This document shows, one piece after another, positions 1-6,257 of a stretch of 36,363 bases of DNA. The position numbers and the translations under genes were made by a program. The DNA is from Bacteroidales bacterium (GTDB taxonomy: Bacteria > Bacteroidota > Bacteroidia > Bacteroidales > UBA932), in assembly GCA_017477465.1 (NCBI GenBank), contig JAFUVU010000008.1:1-36363 (forward strand), written 5' to 3'. Numbering within the stretch: position 1 is the first letter of the stretch; the number at the start of each line of letters is the position of its first letter. The notes below the pieces were generated by a model. That model was not told the DNA's origin. It saw only the letters and a list, made by a program, of their open reading frames with translations, and did no database searches.

Positions 1-440
1 ATCCGCTTGTACTGCACGTCCATCAGCACCTGGCCCCAGATGCCCACCAGCGACAGCAGCACCGCCAGCAGGGAGAACAGCCACACGGCCAACCGCAGGC
101 GCTCCTCGCCACTGTACAGGTTCTTGCCGATGGCATCGTAGAACTGCACCTCAAACGGCATCGTCGGGTCCATCTCCATCAGCACGCCCTGAATCTTGTC
201 CACGGCCGCCAGACGGTCTGCCCCTTCCGTCAGCCGGAGATAAGCGAACGGCATGGTGTGCCCCTTCTCGGTATGCACCTGGAACGCCACCGGAGAATCT
301 GCCTTGCGCATGGAAGTGATGTTCACGTTATTGATGAATCCCACAATCGGTGCGCCATCGCCGAATTCATCGGCATACACCTCCATCTCAGCGCCGTGCG
401 CCTTGAGATCCTGCGTGAACAGGATGGGGCCGAACTCGCC
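1..440 (-). pseudogene. FtsX/MacB-type ABC transporter permease, 5'-truncated fragment running off the left edge
   Basis: On the minus strand, 440 down to 1 is one open frame without a start codon; it continues beyond the window. The readable part is a soluble stretch (GEFGPILFTQDL ... MPFEVQFYDA) followed by a hydrophobic helix and the segment LVGIWGQVLMDVQYKR. This resembles the helix and loop of MacB/FtsX-family permeases, which work with an ABC ATPase in the inner membrane. Homology stops near 440, where plus-strand DUF1016-like coding begins, so the first membrane helix and most of the extracytoplasmic domain are missing. No promoter or ATG is visible. A deletion remnant is the simplest reading; a chimeric assembly join is an alternative. 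The family call is fairly secure, the status as a pseudogene less so. Confidence 0.55.
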
Positions 441-454
441 ACTGTGAGGCAGGG

Positions 455-620
455 CGGTTCCATATCGCCCGAACTGGTATTCAAAAGCCCCTACTTCCTG
501 GACTTCACCGGCCTCAAAGGGTATTACACCGAACTGCCCGACAAAGACCTTCTGAAAGCCCAGCTCCAGAAACAAATCGCTCAGGCGAAACTCAGGCTGG
601 AGAACCACAACGACGAGTAA
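455..620 (+). pseudogene. DUF1016 (YhcG-like) nuclease-family C-terminal remnant
   Basis: The plus frame reads SISPELVFKSPYFLDFTGL, a good match to the start of the PD-(D/E)XK-type domain of DUF1016/YhcG proteins. After KGYYTE it jumps directly to LPDKDLLKAQLQ, which looks like the extreme C-terminus of the same family, and stops at 620. The catalytic nuclease core (normally well over 100 residues) is therefore absent, and so is everything upstream. The in-frame ATG upstream at 258 lies in antisense permease sequence and is not a credible start. I read this as a doubly deleted relic: the 5' end was lost at the permease join, and the core was lost by an internal deletion. Confidence 0.45.
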
Positions 621-654
621 ACAAACACGCCTGTGCATCCCTGCCACCTCCGTA

Positions 655-690
655 TGAGGGAAGTGAGGGATGCGAGGGAAATAAGGGAAG
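655..690. repeat. G-run repeat, copy 1 (four 9-bp units)
   Basis: Four imperfect 9-bp units (TGAGGGAAG, TGAGGGATG, CGAGGGAAA, TAAGGGAAG) place four GGG runs six bases apart on the plus strand. That spacing could in principle form a long-loop G-quadruplex. A near-identical copy lies at 4110-4145, on the other side of the LuxR/lipoprotein cassette. The rest of 621-835 shows only two short inverted repeats (ACGTCT/AGACGT near 695-712; CCGTCGT/ACGACGG near 765-807) and no gene. Confidence 0.8.
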
Positions 691-835
691 TGTAACAACG
701 TCTACGAAGCAGACGTATCCATCGGCCCGGGGTCAACCATCTGCCTATGTTGGTATCATCTTCCCGTCGTAACGAAATCCGCCGCCCTCCGGATAGGAAG
801 ACGACGGAAATGCTATATGTACCCTAATGTGGGGG

Positions 836-2044
836 TTACTCGATGAGTCCCCGTCTGGCCATCTCCGTGGCGAATGCGGCGGCGTTGTGGACGTCCAGCT
901 TGGCGTAGAGGCGTTTGCGATACCAGAAGATGGTATTGACGCCTTTGTTCACGGCCTGGGCAATTTCCTTGGTGCTCTTGCCTTCCACCAGCAGGCGTGC
1001 AATCTGCTTCTCCTGCTCGGTCAGGACAATCTGGCCGCCATCCGGTGTCGATGCCTCCGGCCGCATTTCCTCAATGGTCTCCTCCAGCACGGCCGATGTC
1101 TCAGTGAGTTCTTGCTTTGTTAGTCTGAGACGACGGACCAGAAGCGTGCCGGCCAGAGAGAGAAGAAGGACCAGGAATGAAACGATGGCAAGCATCCGGG
1201 CGCTGCGGTAGAGTTCCTTGTGGGCGGCGTTCATCACGGCCAGGTTGTTGGCGCGACTGAAGGCTTCCTCCCGTTCATGATTGCCGAAGTATTCATCCGC
1301 TTGTGTAAGGTACTCCAGCGCCTTGGCGGTCTTGCCGGATTCCTGATACCAGCGGCCCAGGCCATAGAGGGCATGGGCGATTATCAGGGAGTCTCCGGAC
1401 TGCTGGGCAAATTTCAGTCCCAATTCATACTCCGGCTTCGCTTTCTTGAGGTCTCCGGCATCAGCGTAAACCTCGCCGATGTTTCGGTGCAACGTGGAGC
1501 AATCTTCCCACCATTCCCATTTCTCGAAGACTTCACCGGCCTTGGCGTAATAGTGAGCGAACAGCTTCAGTGAATCCTGAACGGCGTAGAAGTTACCCAG
1601 CGTGCCCCAGAGGCGCGACTGCATGGCCTCCAGGTCGTGCTTGTCCGGATTGTCCCAACTTGCCTCCATTTCAGCCAGTGCATCAGATGCTTGGGTGTAA
1701 TAGAACCGGGCGCTGTCCAACTGCTCTTTTGCCCAGAAAATCTGGCCGATCAGTATGGAATTCCTGTAGATTGATTTGCTGTCGCCGGAGAATCCGGCAG
1801 TCTGGATGGCCCGCTGCGCATAATAGATGGTGCGCGGACTGTCCACCTGAAGGTAGCCGTAGGCGATGTCGTAGCAAGTCTGGCAATAGTCGTCCTGCTG
1901 CTCACGAGGCGCCGCTTTCAGTGCTTCTGGCGTCCAATGGCTGATGCTGCGCTCCAGGGAGTCCAGGTCACGACCCCGGTGGTCCCTGTAACCCCAGGCG
2001 GCCACGGGGGTCAGCATCAGTGCAAGCAGAAGAATTCTTTTCAT
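836..2044 (-). CDS. TPR / transmembrane / LuxR-type HTH regulator
   Basis: About 402 residues. A signal-like N-terminus (MKRILLLALMLTPVAAWG) is followed by a helical repeat region of TPR type (roughly residues 60-270). One membrane helix (MLAIVSFLVLLLSLAG) and a short coiled linker precede a C-terminal LuxR/GerE helix-turn-helix (LTEQEKQIARLLVEGKSTKEIA ... YRKRLYAKLDVHN). The architecture suggests a periplasmic TPR sensor with a cytoplasmic DNA-binding tail, a layout common in Bacteroidota; the ligand and targets are unknown. I choose the ATG at 2044 over the one at 2062, because a TATCTTTG box at 2050-2057 lies between them, leaving exactly 5 nt before the start. It is last in a minus-strand cluster with two lipoproteins and a second, very similar HTH. 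Confidence 0.8.
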   Translation of the reverse strand: MKRILLLALMLTPVAAWGYRDHRGRDLDSLERSISHWTPEALKAAPREQQDDYCQTCYDIAYGYLQVDSPRTIYYAQRAIQTAGFSGDSKSIYRNSILIGQIFWAKEQLDSARFYYTQASDALAEMEASWDNPDKHDLEAMQSRLWGTLGNFYAVQDSLKLFAHYYAKAGEVFEKWEWWEDCSTLHRNIGEVYADAGDLKKAKPEYELGLKFAQQSGDSLIIAHALYGLGRWYQESGKTAKALEYLTQADEYFGNHEREEAFSRANNLAVMNAAHKELYRSARMLAIVSFLVLLLSLAGTLLVRRLRLTKQELTETSAVLEETIEEMRPEASTPDGGQIVLTEQEKQIARLLVEGKSTKEIAQAVNKGVNTIFWYRKRLYAKLDVHNAAAFATEMARRGLIE

Positions 2045-2049
2045 ACTTG

Positions 2050-2057
2050 CAAAGATA
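2050..2057 (-). promoter_or_regulatory. -7 promoter box for the TPR/LuxR gene
   Basis: TATCTTTG on the minus strand matches the Bacteroidota -7 consensus TAnnTTTG, 5 nt from the ATG at 2044. It overlaps the last codons of the upstream lipoprotein gene. No good TTTG -33 box is seen 19-21 nt upstream, so strength is uncertain. Confidence 0.5.
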
Positions 2058-2058
2058 A

Positions 2059-2904
2059 TCATTTATAGTCAGGAATATCTTTGGCTGTGGGTTTATCCGT
2101 GAAGGAAAGGACTTCATACGGAGTGGTATCCACTTTTCCGGCGCTTGTATCGCCCTTAGAGTGCATCTTGTAAATGAAGCCGTATTCCTTGTCCACATAC
2201 GCCGTCCGGTAAAAGGTAATCCGGGAGCCGCCGGCCATTTCGTCAACCTTTTCCTCGATGATTCGGCAGGGACGGTCGCAGATGGTTCCATCCGTGGTCT
2301 TCTGGACGGTGGCAGCAGAACGTTGCTTCGCTATTGGAATTTCCTTCCCGGACACAAGCTGATATGCCAGACACTGGCCAAGAGATGTTTCCTTATAGGG
2401 ACTAGTGGAGACCGCCCTTCCATTCTTGAAGCGCTGCTTGGTGGTGCAGCGGTCGGAGTATTCATACACGTCGGTATATTGAACCCTACCGAGTACCGTC
2501 TGCTGTATCCAGGCCTTGTTGCCAATCCTAGTGACAATGTATGTGGCGTCTCCTTCTGACTTGGTTACATTCGCGGTAATATACACGTGCTTGATCACCT
2601 TGAACGAGAAATCTTTGGAGTACCAGGCATCCGGTTCCTGAATATCGTCCTGTACCTCCTCGTGGGTAACCGTCACATTGGGCTGATTGAACCCTGTCGT
2701 GTCCAAATTGCCAGTCTCAATGGCATCATCCACGGCGTCTGCAAGTTTACCGAAGAATTCCTCCATAGCGGAGACGGCAGCCTGCAATTCATCTTGGGGA
2801 TCTTGGGGAGGCAACGCTTCGGCGTTATTCCCGCGCGTTCCTCCCGTCCATTTGCAAGCGGACAGGAGGATCATCAGGGATAAAGCAAAAAGAAGTTTCT
2901 TCAT
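2059..2904 (-). CDS. Lipoprotein of unknown function
   Basis: About 281 residues, with a clear lipoprotein signal: MKKLLFALSLMILLSAC places the lipobox cysteine at residue 17. The mature protein starts with a short low-complexity linker and then has beta-rich segments (for example WIQQTVLGRVQYTDVY and SRITFYRTAYVDKEYGF). These vaguely recall LolA/DUF4412-like single-domain lipoproteins, but I do not recognise a family. The start could also be the GTG at 2907; the ATG at 2904 gives the cleaner signal peptide. It begins 6 nt after the FISUMP gene stop, and its 3' end overlaps the promoter of the next gene. Co-location with two LuxR-type proteins suggests envelope sensing, which is inference only. 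Confidence 0.75.
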   Translation of the reverse strand: MKKLLFALSLMILLSACKWTGGTRGNNAEALPPQDPQDELQAAVSAMEEFFGKLADAVDDAIETGNLDTTGFNQPNVTVTHEEVQDDIQEPDAWYSKDFSFKVIKHVYITANVTKSEGDATYIVTRIGNKAWIQQTVLGRVQYTDVYEYSDRCTTKQRFKNGRAVSTSPYKETSLGQCLAYQLVSGKEIPIAKQRSAATVQKTTDGTICDRPCRIIEEKVDEMAGGSRITFYRTAYVDKEYGFIYKMHSKGDTSAGKVDTTPYEVLSFTDKPTAKDIPDYK

Positions 2905-2910
2905 CACGGG

Positions 2911-3633
2911 TTACTTTTTGACAGCACGGATGGGAAGGCCGTTATACCGGTACTCCATACCGACCGTCTTGGCCTTGACATCGAACCTTCTGCCATACTG
3001 CTCCACATAGACGATTTCTTCACCCCCCAGGAAATTCGTCCCCTTCTGGGAATACAATTGGTTGGTCCAGTAGGAGGTAGTCTTCTCGCCACGAACTTTC
3101 TCTCCTTGCTTGGAGCCGCCGTAGGGAATGCAGATGCTGTTGCCGTTGGGGCCGACCAGTTGGATTCCATGCTCCCAATACTTGATCTCGCACTTGTCCA
3201 TCAGTTCCTGGGCTTCCTCCGGGGTGGGCATACGCCACCCGTCGCCGAAGATGGCAGTCGCAGCGTCATCTTCAGGAAGAAGGGTGGCCTGGTTATCGGC
3301 CTTTGCCACGTCTGCATCCACGAGGGCGTCAGCCTTGAATGCATACTTGATCCAGTTGCCGTTTGCATCACGGTGCTTGTAGTTATTGGCAAGATAGCTT
3401 GCCTTCGACTGGACTTCTCCCCAGGCGAAATAGTCACCTATTTCCCATTCGGACTGGGCCCCCACGTTGCAGGAGGCCCATTTGACACTCAGCCCCAGGT
3501 CAACGGCCTCGACGGATGCCTTGGCAGCCTTCGGAGCATCCGAATTCTCTTTATTCTTGTTGTTAGGGTTGCTTCCGCAGGAAACGGAAGAGAACATTGC
3601 CAAACAAATGGCGAGAGTCATGATTTTTTTCAT
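2911..3633 (-). CDS. FISUMP-domain lipoprotein
   Basis: About 240 residues. MKKIMTLAICLAMFSSVSC is a lipoprotein signal with the cysteine at residue 19, followed by an Asn/Lys-rich spacer. The mature part carries hallmarks of the FISUMP family (Fibrobacter succinogenes major paralogous domain): VDLGLSVKWASCNVGA, GDYFAWGEV, DGWRMPTPEEAQELMDKC, and a C-terminal GLPIRAVKK. Function is unknown for the family; members are secreted or surface lipoproteins, often in multigene sets. The start at 3633 is preferred because the longer frame (from 3681) would overlap the HTH gene ending at 3662 and would bury the signal peptide. It lies in the same transcription direction as its neighbours, with short gaps. 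Confidence 0.8.
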   Translation of the reverse strand: MKKIMTLAICLAMFSSVSCGSNPNNKNKENSDAPKAAKASVEAVDLGLSVKWASCNVGAQSEWEIGDYFAWGEVQSKASYLANNYKHRDANGNWIKYAFKADALVDADVAKADNQATLLPEDDAATAIFGDGWRMPTPEEAQELMDKCEIKYWEHGIQLVGPNGNSICIPYGGSKQGEKVRGEKTTSYWTNQLYSQKGTNFLGGEEIVYVEQYGRRFDVKAKTVGMEYRYNGLPIRAVKK

Positions 3634-3661
3634 AATAGTGTGATTAGTTGATGAATATGCT

Positions 3662-3889
3662 TTATAGAATACCCTGCGCAAAGGCCTTGGTCAAGAGCTC
3701 TGCCATATTATGGACTTTGAACTTCTTGTGAAGCCGCTTCCGGTACCACTTAATCGTGGGCGGTTTGAGGCCCATCGTATCGGCAATCTTTTTGGTGGAT
3801 TGTCCGGCGGCAATCAGTCGCAGGATGGCGACTTCCTGGTCCGTCAGGGAGATTTGGGAAGTGGCTTCATCGTGTTCCATAAGGCGCAT
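3662..3889 (-). CDS. Small stand-alone LuxR/GerE-type HTH protein
   Basis: Seventy-five residues consisting almost only of a LuxR-type HTH: LTDQEVAILRLIAAGQSTKKIA, then a recognition-helix stretch TIKWYRKRLHKKFKVHN. There is no receiver, TPR or membrane segment, so any signal must come from a partner protein or from its own dose. The HTH is strikingly close to the C-terminal HTH of the TPR/LuxR protein three genes downstream: both share STKxIA, WYRKRL and VHN at the same spacing. They may therefore bind the same sites. The first ATG (3889) and a second one (3880) are both possible starts. A -7-like TATTTTTG lies at 3905-3912. Confidence 0.8.
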   Translation of the reverse strand: MRLMEHDEATSQISLTDQEVAILRLIAAGQSTKKIADTMGLKPPTIKWYRKRLHKKFKVHNMAELLTKAFAQGIL

Positions 3890-3904
3890 TTTAAAAAACC
3901 ACTA

Positions 3905-3912
3905 CAAAAATA
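3905..3912 (-). promoter_or_regulatory. Possible -7 box of the LuxR/lipoprotein cluster
   Basis: TATTTTTG on the minus strand fits TAnnTTTG and lies 15 nt before the ATG at 3889, inside a very AT-rich block (3893-3990). No TTTG -33 box is found at the expected distance. Apart from the G-run repeat at 4110-4145, I see nothing else in 3890-4148. Confidence 0.35.
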
Positions 3913-4109
3913 TACAAAAATTTTCCGAAAAACACCACATAAATATGTGGAAAATGCGTTGTTTCACCCCTTTTTTGCTTCAAAATGAACAAAAAATGGG
4001 TCTAAAGCAATACTTTCCTTGGAGGGCATTCTTATCGGCAATCAATATGGGAAAGTTCGGCTTCTTCCAGAAATAGCAGAAAAAACAGCGCATTCCCACG
4101 CCGTCCGTC

Positions 4110-4145
4110 TGAGGGAAGTGAGGGATGCGAGGGAAATGAGGGAGA
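4110..4145. repeat. G-run repeat, copy 2
   Basis: Same four 9-bp units as at 655-690, with two or three differences in the last unit (TGAGGGAGA). It is in the same orientation as copy 1, so the LuxR/lipoprotein cassette lies between two direct repeats about 3.4 kb apart. On its right side the sequence changes at once into the 3' end of an amidase gene. Confidence 0.8.
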
Positions 4146-4148
4146 TTT

Positions 4149-4319
4149 CTATGCGGCTGTAGCCAGGTAGCGGCAGATGCCGTCGACGTGAAGGTTGACG
4201 ATGCGCTGCTGGCCGTCGGCGGAGAGGAGGAAGTCGCAGTCGGGTTTCGCGTCCATGAAAAAGTTCTCCACAAGGACTGCTGGCGGAAGGGAGTGGCGGA
4301 GCAGGTAGAAGTCGGCCTC
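4149..4319 (-). pseudogene. N-acetylmuramoyl-L-alanine amidase, C-terminal fragment
   Basis: The minus strand encodes EADFYLLRHS, PPAVLVENFFMDAKPDCDFLL and a terminal IVNLHVDGICRYLA. This is the characteristic end of Amidase_3-type N-acetylmuramoyl-L-alanine amidases (the PAVLVENFFMD stretch includes the family's conserved glutamate). It ends at a normal stop at 4149. Homology begins abruptly near 4319, where the opposite strand starts to encode a response-regulator tail. The zinc-binding N-terminal half is missing, so the product cannot be active. Confidence 0.6.
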
Positions 4320-4418
4320 CAGGTCCTCATCACCCGCCTCCGTCACCGCTTCTCCAAAGATCCCCGCATCCAAATCCTGAACGTCAGAGGCGTCGGCTAC
4401 AAACTGATCGCAGAATAA
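4317..4418 (+). pseudogene. OmpR-family response regulator, C-terminal fragment
   Basis: The plus frame from about 4317 reads LQVLITRLRHRFSKDPRI and NVRGVGYKLIAE before the stop at 4418. This is the recognition helix and wing of an OmpR/PhoB-type winged-helix domain. Everything upstream in the frame is antisense to the amidase fragment. The receiver domain and most of the DNA-binding domain are absent. The stop lies 2 nt from the stop of the next minus-strand fragment. Confidence 0.6.
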
Positions 4419-4420
4419 AC

Positions 4421-4520
4421 TCAGCGAGGGAGTCCGTACACCTTCACATCCATCGCCTTTCCGCCCTTCACCACGGCCCCGGCCTTAGTCTCCTCCAGCC
4501 GGAAGCCATTCTTCTCCCGC
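4421..4520 (-). pseudogene. Unrecognised 3' gene fragment (possibly acetyltransferase-like)
   Basis: The minus frame reads EKNGFRLEETKAGAVVKGG, then MDVKVYGLPR and a stop at 4421. The KNGF motif recalls the end of GNAT-type acetyltransferases, but this is weak. Two in-frame TAG codons just upstream (near 4525-4535) show that the frame does not continue, so only a tail is present. Confidence 0.3.
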
Positions 4521-4523
4521 ACC

Positions 4524-4622
4524 CGGGCCTACTACCTGGATGCCGTCACCGACTCCTTACCCGAGAATCCCACCCACGCCTACCTCCTCCTCGTCCTGCA
4601 ACCACGACCACAAGCACATTAA
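4524..4622 (+). pseudogene. Unrecognised 3' gene fragment
   Basis: The plus frame reads RAYYLDAVTDSLPENPTHAY and then LLLVLQPRPQAH, with a stop at 4622. It looks coding (acidic, then hydrophobic, then a basic tail) but I cannot assign a family. It is back to back with the minus-strand fragment ending at 4421, so again two 3' ends point away from one join. Confidence 0.25.
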
Positions 4623-4755
4623 CGTCCGCGCAGAAGTTGTAAACAATGGTTTTGTCGACTTCGTGGGACGGCTGAAACCGAATCCCGCCTTACTGGAGGT
4701 ATACCATAATGTGCTTCAAGACATTCGTGGAGACCAAATTACAAGGCAAGAAAAA
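4618..4755 (+). pseudogene. Possible serine site-specific recombinase C-terminal fragment
   Basis: The plus frame reads NVRAEVVNNGFVDFVGRLKP, then NPALLEVYHNVLQDI. This resembles the helical region after the zinc ribbon in large serine recombinases of Bacteroidota. It overlaps the previous fragment by a few bases, and the frame runs into the terminator of the tRNA gene. There is no catalytic domain. If correct, it would fit a mobile element once integrated next to tRNA-Leu; the assignment is tentative. Confidence 0.3.
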
Positions 4756-4790
4756 ACCGGAACCTCCAAATTCTTCTGGAGATTCCGGTT
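4751..4790 (-). terminator. Rho-independent terminator of tRNA-Leu
   Basis: On the minus strand the arms AACCGGAA..CTCCA and TGGAG..TTCCGGTT form a stem of about 13 bp followed by six T residues (4756-4751). It lies directly downstream of the tRNA 3' end. Confidence 0.8.
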
Positions 4791-4793
4791 CTG

Positions 4794-4878
4794 TGCCCAG
4801 AGCGGGAATCGAACCCGCACGTCTTTAAGGGACACTGGATTTTGAGTCCAGCGCGTCTACCAATTCCGCCATCCGGGC
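4794..4878 (-). tRNA. tRNA-Leu (anticodon CAA)
   Basis: Eighty-five nucleotides form a full class II cloverleaf: acceptor GCCCGGA/TCTGGGC (one G-T pair), D-arm with AATTGGTAGA, and anticodon stem-loop CTGGA-CTCAAAA-TCCAG giving CAA. A long variable arm with a GTC/GAC stem and a T-arm GCGGG-TTCGATT-CCCGC complete it. No CCA is encoded. It stands at the border between the fragment-rich region and the core genes, a typical place for integration. Confidence 0.93.
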
Positions 4879-4969
4879 GTGGTGTCTTTGGAGACAGGAT
4901 TGCAAAAATACGGTAAATTCGCTTAACTGCCAAATTTTTCGGTCATCTTTGCATTACTCGTCCGATTTT

Positions 4970-5116
4970 TATAACGTTGTCCTCCCAAAAGCGGTAAATG
5001 ACATGCCGCACTATTGTTACACCTTTGTGAAACTCGGCCCTTCAAACCTATTCATTGACGGTAAGGTAGATTTGGACTTCAACACCTTCAGCGCAGGTCT
5101 GTACTACAGTTTCTAA
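4970..5116 (+). pseudogene. Outer membrane beta-barrel protein, C-terminal remnant
   Basis: The plus frame contains HYCYTFVKLGPSNLF and ends with DFNTFSAGLYYSF and a stop at 5116. The alternating pattern and terminal aromatic residue are those of the last strands of an outer membrane beta-barrel, as in the small barrels at 29297 and 34226. No signal peptide or N-terminal part exists between the tRNA and this stretch. It is followed by a strong terminator, so the 3' end is intact and the 5' end lost. Confidence 0.45.
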
Positions 5117-5139
5117 GCATATATTGCACAGAATCTTAC

Positions 5140-5173
5140 AACCGTCGCATTCATGGATGCGGCGGTTTTTTTT
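5140..5173 (+). terminator. Rho-independent terminator
   Basis: AACCGTCGCAT and ATGCGGCGGTT form an 11-bp stem with one G-T pair and a 6-nt loop, followed by eight T residues. It would end the former outer membrane protein gene. Its T-tract overlaps the -33 box of the aroB promoter. Confidence 0.85.
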
Positions 5174-5201
5174 GCGGTGCGCTTAATTTGACTTATCTTT
5201 G
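5171..5201 (+). promoter_or_regulatory. aroB operon promoter
   Basis: TTTG at 5171-5174, then 19 nt, then TATCTTTG at 5194-5201: a textbook Bacteroidota -33/-7 pair. The aroB ATG follows after 6 nt, so the transcript is probably leaderless. Confidence 0.75.
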
Positions 5202-5207
5202 TAGTCT

Positions 5208-6257
5208 ATGGCCAAGAAAAACGGAATACTGCTTGCCGATGGTGCCCTCTCATCCCTCGCCGCCCTTCTGGAAGGCGAGAAAGAAGTGTATCTCATTTAT
5301 GATGAGAATCTTACAGCCTTCGCAAAGGAAATTTCCGCAGCTGTTCCGTCCATTCGTAAAAGCATTGCGCTCAGCACATCCGAAGAGCTGAAAACCATGG
5401 AAACAGTGCTGGCCATAGAGCGTCAGCTATTGCAGGCCGATGCAACCCGCAACGCCCTCCTTCTCGCCCTCGGCGGAGGCATAACCACTGATATAACCGG
5501 TTTTGTAGCAAGTATTTATAAGCGCGGCGTACGCTATGCCAATATCCCCACGACACTTCTTGCGCAGGTGGACGCTGCCATCGGCGGCAAAACCGGGGTC
5601 AACCTGGACGGGTACAAGAATATGCTCGGGAGCTTTCTTCAGCCTCAGTTCACTTACCTTTGTCCGGAGGTCCTGCGCACGCTTGGGCAGCGGGATTTTC
5701 TGGCAGGAGCGGCGGAATTGTTGAAGACTTTCCTGATTGCCGATGGGGGGAGGTACAAGGAGGCGGTGAGATTCCTCGACTGCGCTCGGAAAGACAAAAG
5801 AGGTGATCGGAATGACAAGGAATTGATGGGTTTGATTTGGGAGGCGGCGCAGATTAAGGCTGGGATTGTCGAGAGGGATCCTTTGGAGCAGGGGGAACGG
5901 GCCGTGCTCAACCTGGGACATACCTTCGGCCATGCCATCGAGCATCAGGCGCAGCTCTGCTGCGACGATATCCGTCACGGCGAAGCGGTCGCGATGGGCA
6001 TAATCATGGCGGCCCGCCTGTCGGAGGCAATGATTATTGCCGAAAACGGCCTCGCAGACACCTTAGTGGCCGATTTTAAATCCATCGGCCTGCCTGTTAA
6101 GAGTCCGTATCCGCTCGATAGCCTTAGGGAAGCCATGGAAAAAGACAAGAAATCGGCCGGGGGCAAGGTGAAGTTTATCCTTCCGCTGAAACCGGGCGAA
6201 GTGCGCATAGTTCCGCTCTCGCCGGCCGAGGCCTGTGAAATTCTGTCCAAAATATGA
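5208..6257 (+). CDS. aroB: 3-Dehydroquinate synthase
   Basis: 349 residues, normal for AroB. The enzyme converts DAHP to 3-dehydroquinate, step two of the shikimate pathway, using NAD and a divalent metal. The NAD-binding stretch LALGGGITTDITGFVAS, the block PTTLLAQVDAAIGGKTGVN and the metal-ligand segments GAAELLKT, LNLGHTFGHAIE and RHGEAVAMG are all present. The segment DCARKDKRGDRNDK (about residues 192-205), between helices, is encoded by two pieces of a dispersed intergenic-type repeat (5770-5817) and is probably an insertion in a surface loop. First gene of an operon; its stop overlaps the aroDA start by 4 bp, suggesting translational coupling. Confidence 0.96.
   Translation: MAKKNGILLADGALSSLAALLEGEKEVYLIYDENLTAFAKEISAAVPSIRKSIALSTSEELKTMETVLAIERQLLQADATRNALLLALGGGITTDITGFVASIYKRGVRYANIPTTLLAQVDAAIGGKTGVNLDGYKNMLGSFLQPQFTYLCPEVLRTLGQRDFLAGAAELLKTFLIADGGRYKEAVRFLDCARKDKRGDRNDKELMGLIWEAAQIKAGIVERDPLEQGERAVLNLGHTFGHAIEHQAQLCCDDIRHGEAVAMGIIMAARLSEAMIIAENGLADTLVADFKSIGLPVKSPYPLDSLREAMEKDKKSAGGKVKFILPLKPGEVRIVPLSPAEACEILSKI
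5770..5817. repeat. Dispersed-repeat fragments inside aroB
   Basis: GATTCCTCGACTGCGCTCGG (from 5770) and GATCGGAATGACA (5805-5817) resemble the two ends of a short palindromic repeat that I know from intergenic DNA of many bacteria. Here it is read in frame within AroB. Identification rests on memory of the motif, not on a search. Confidence 0.5.
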
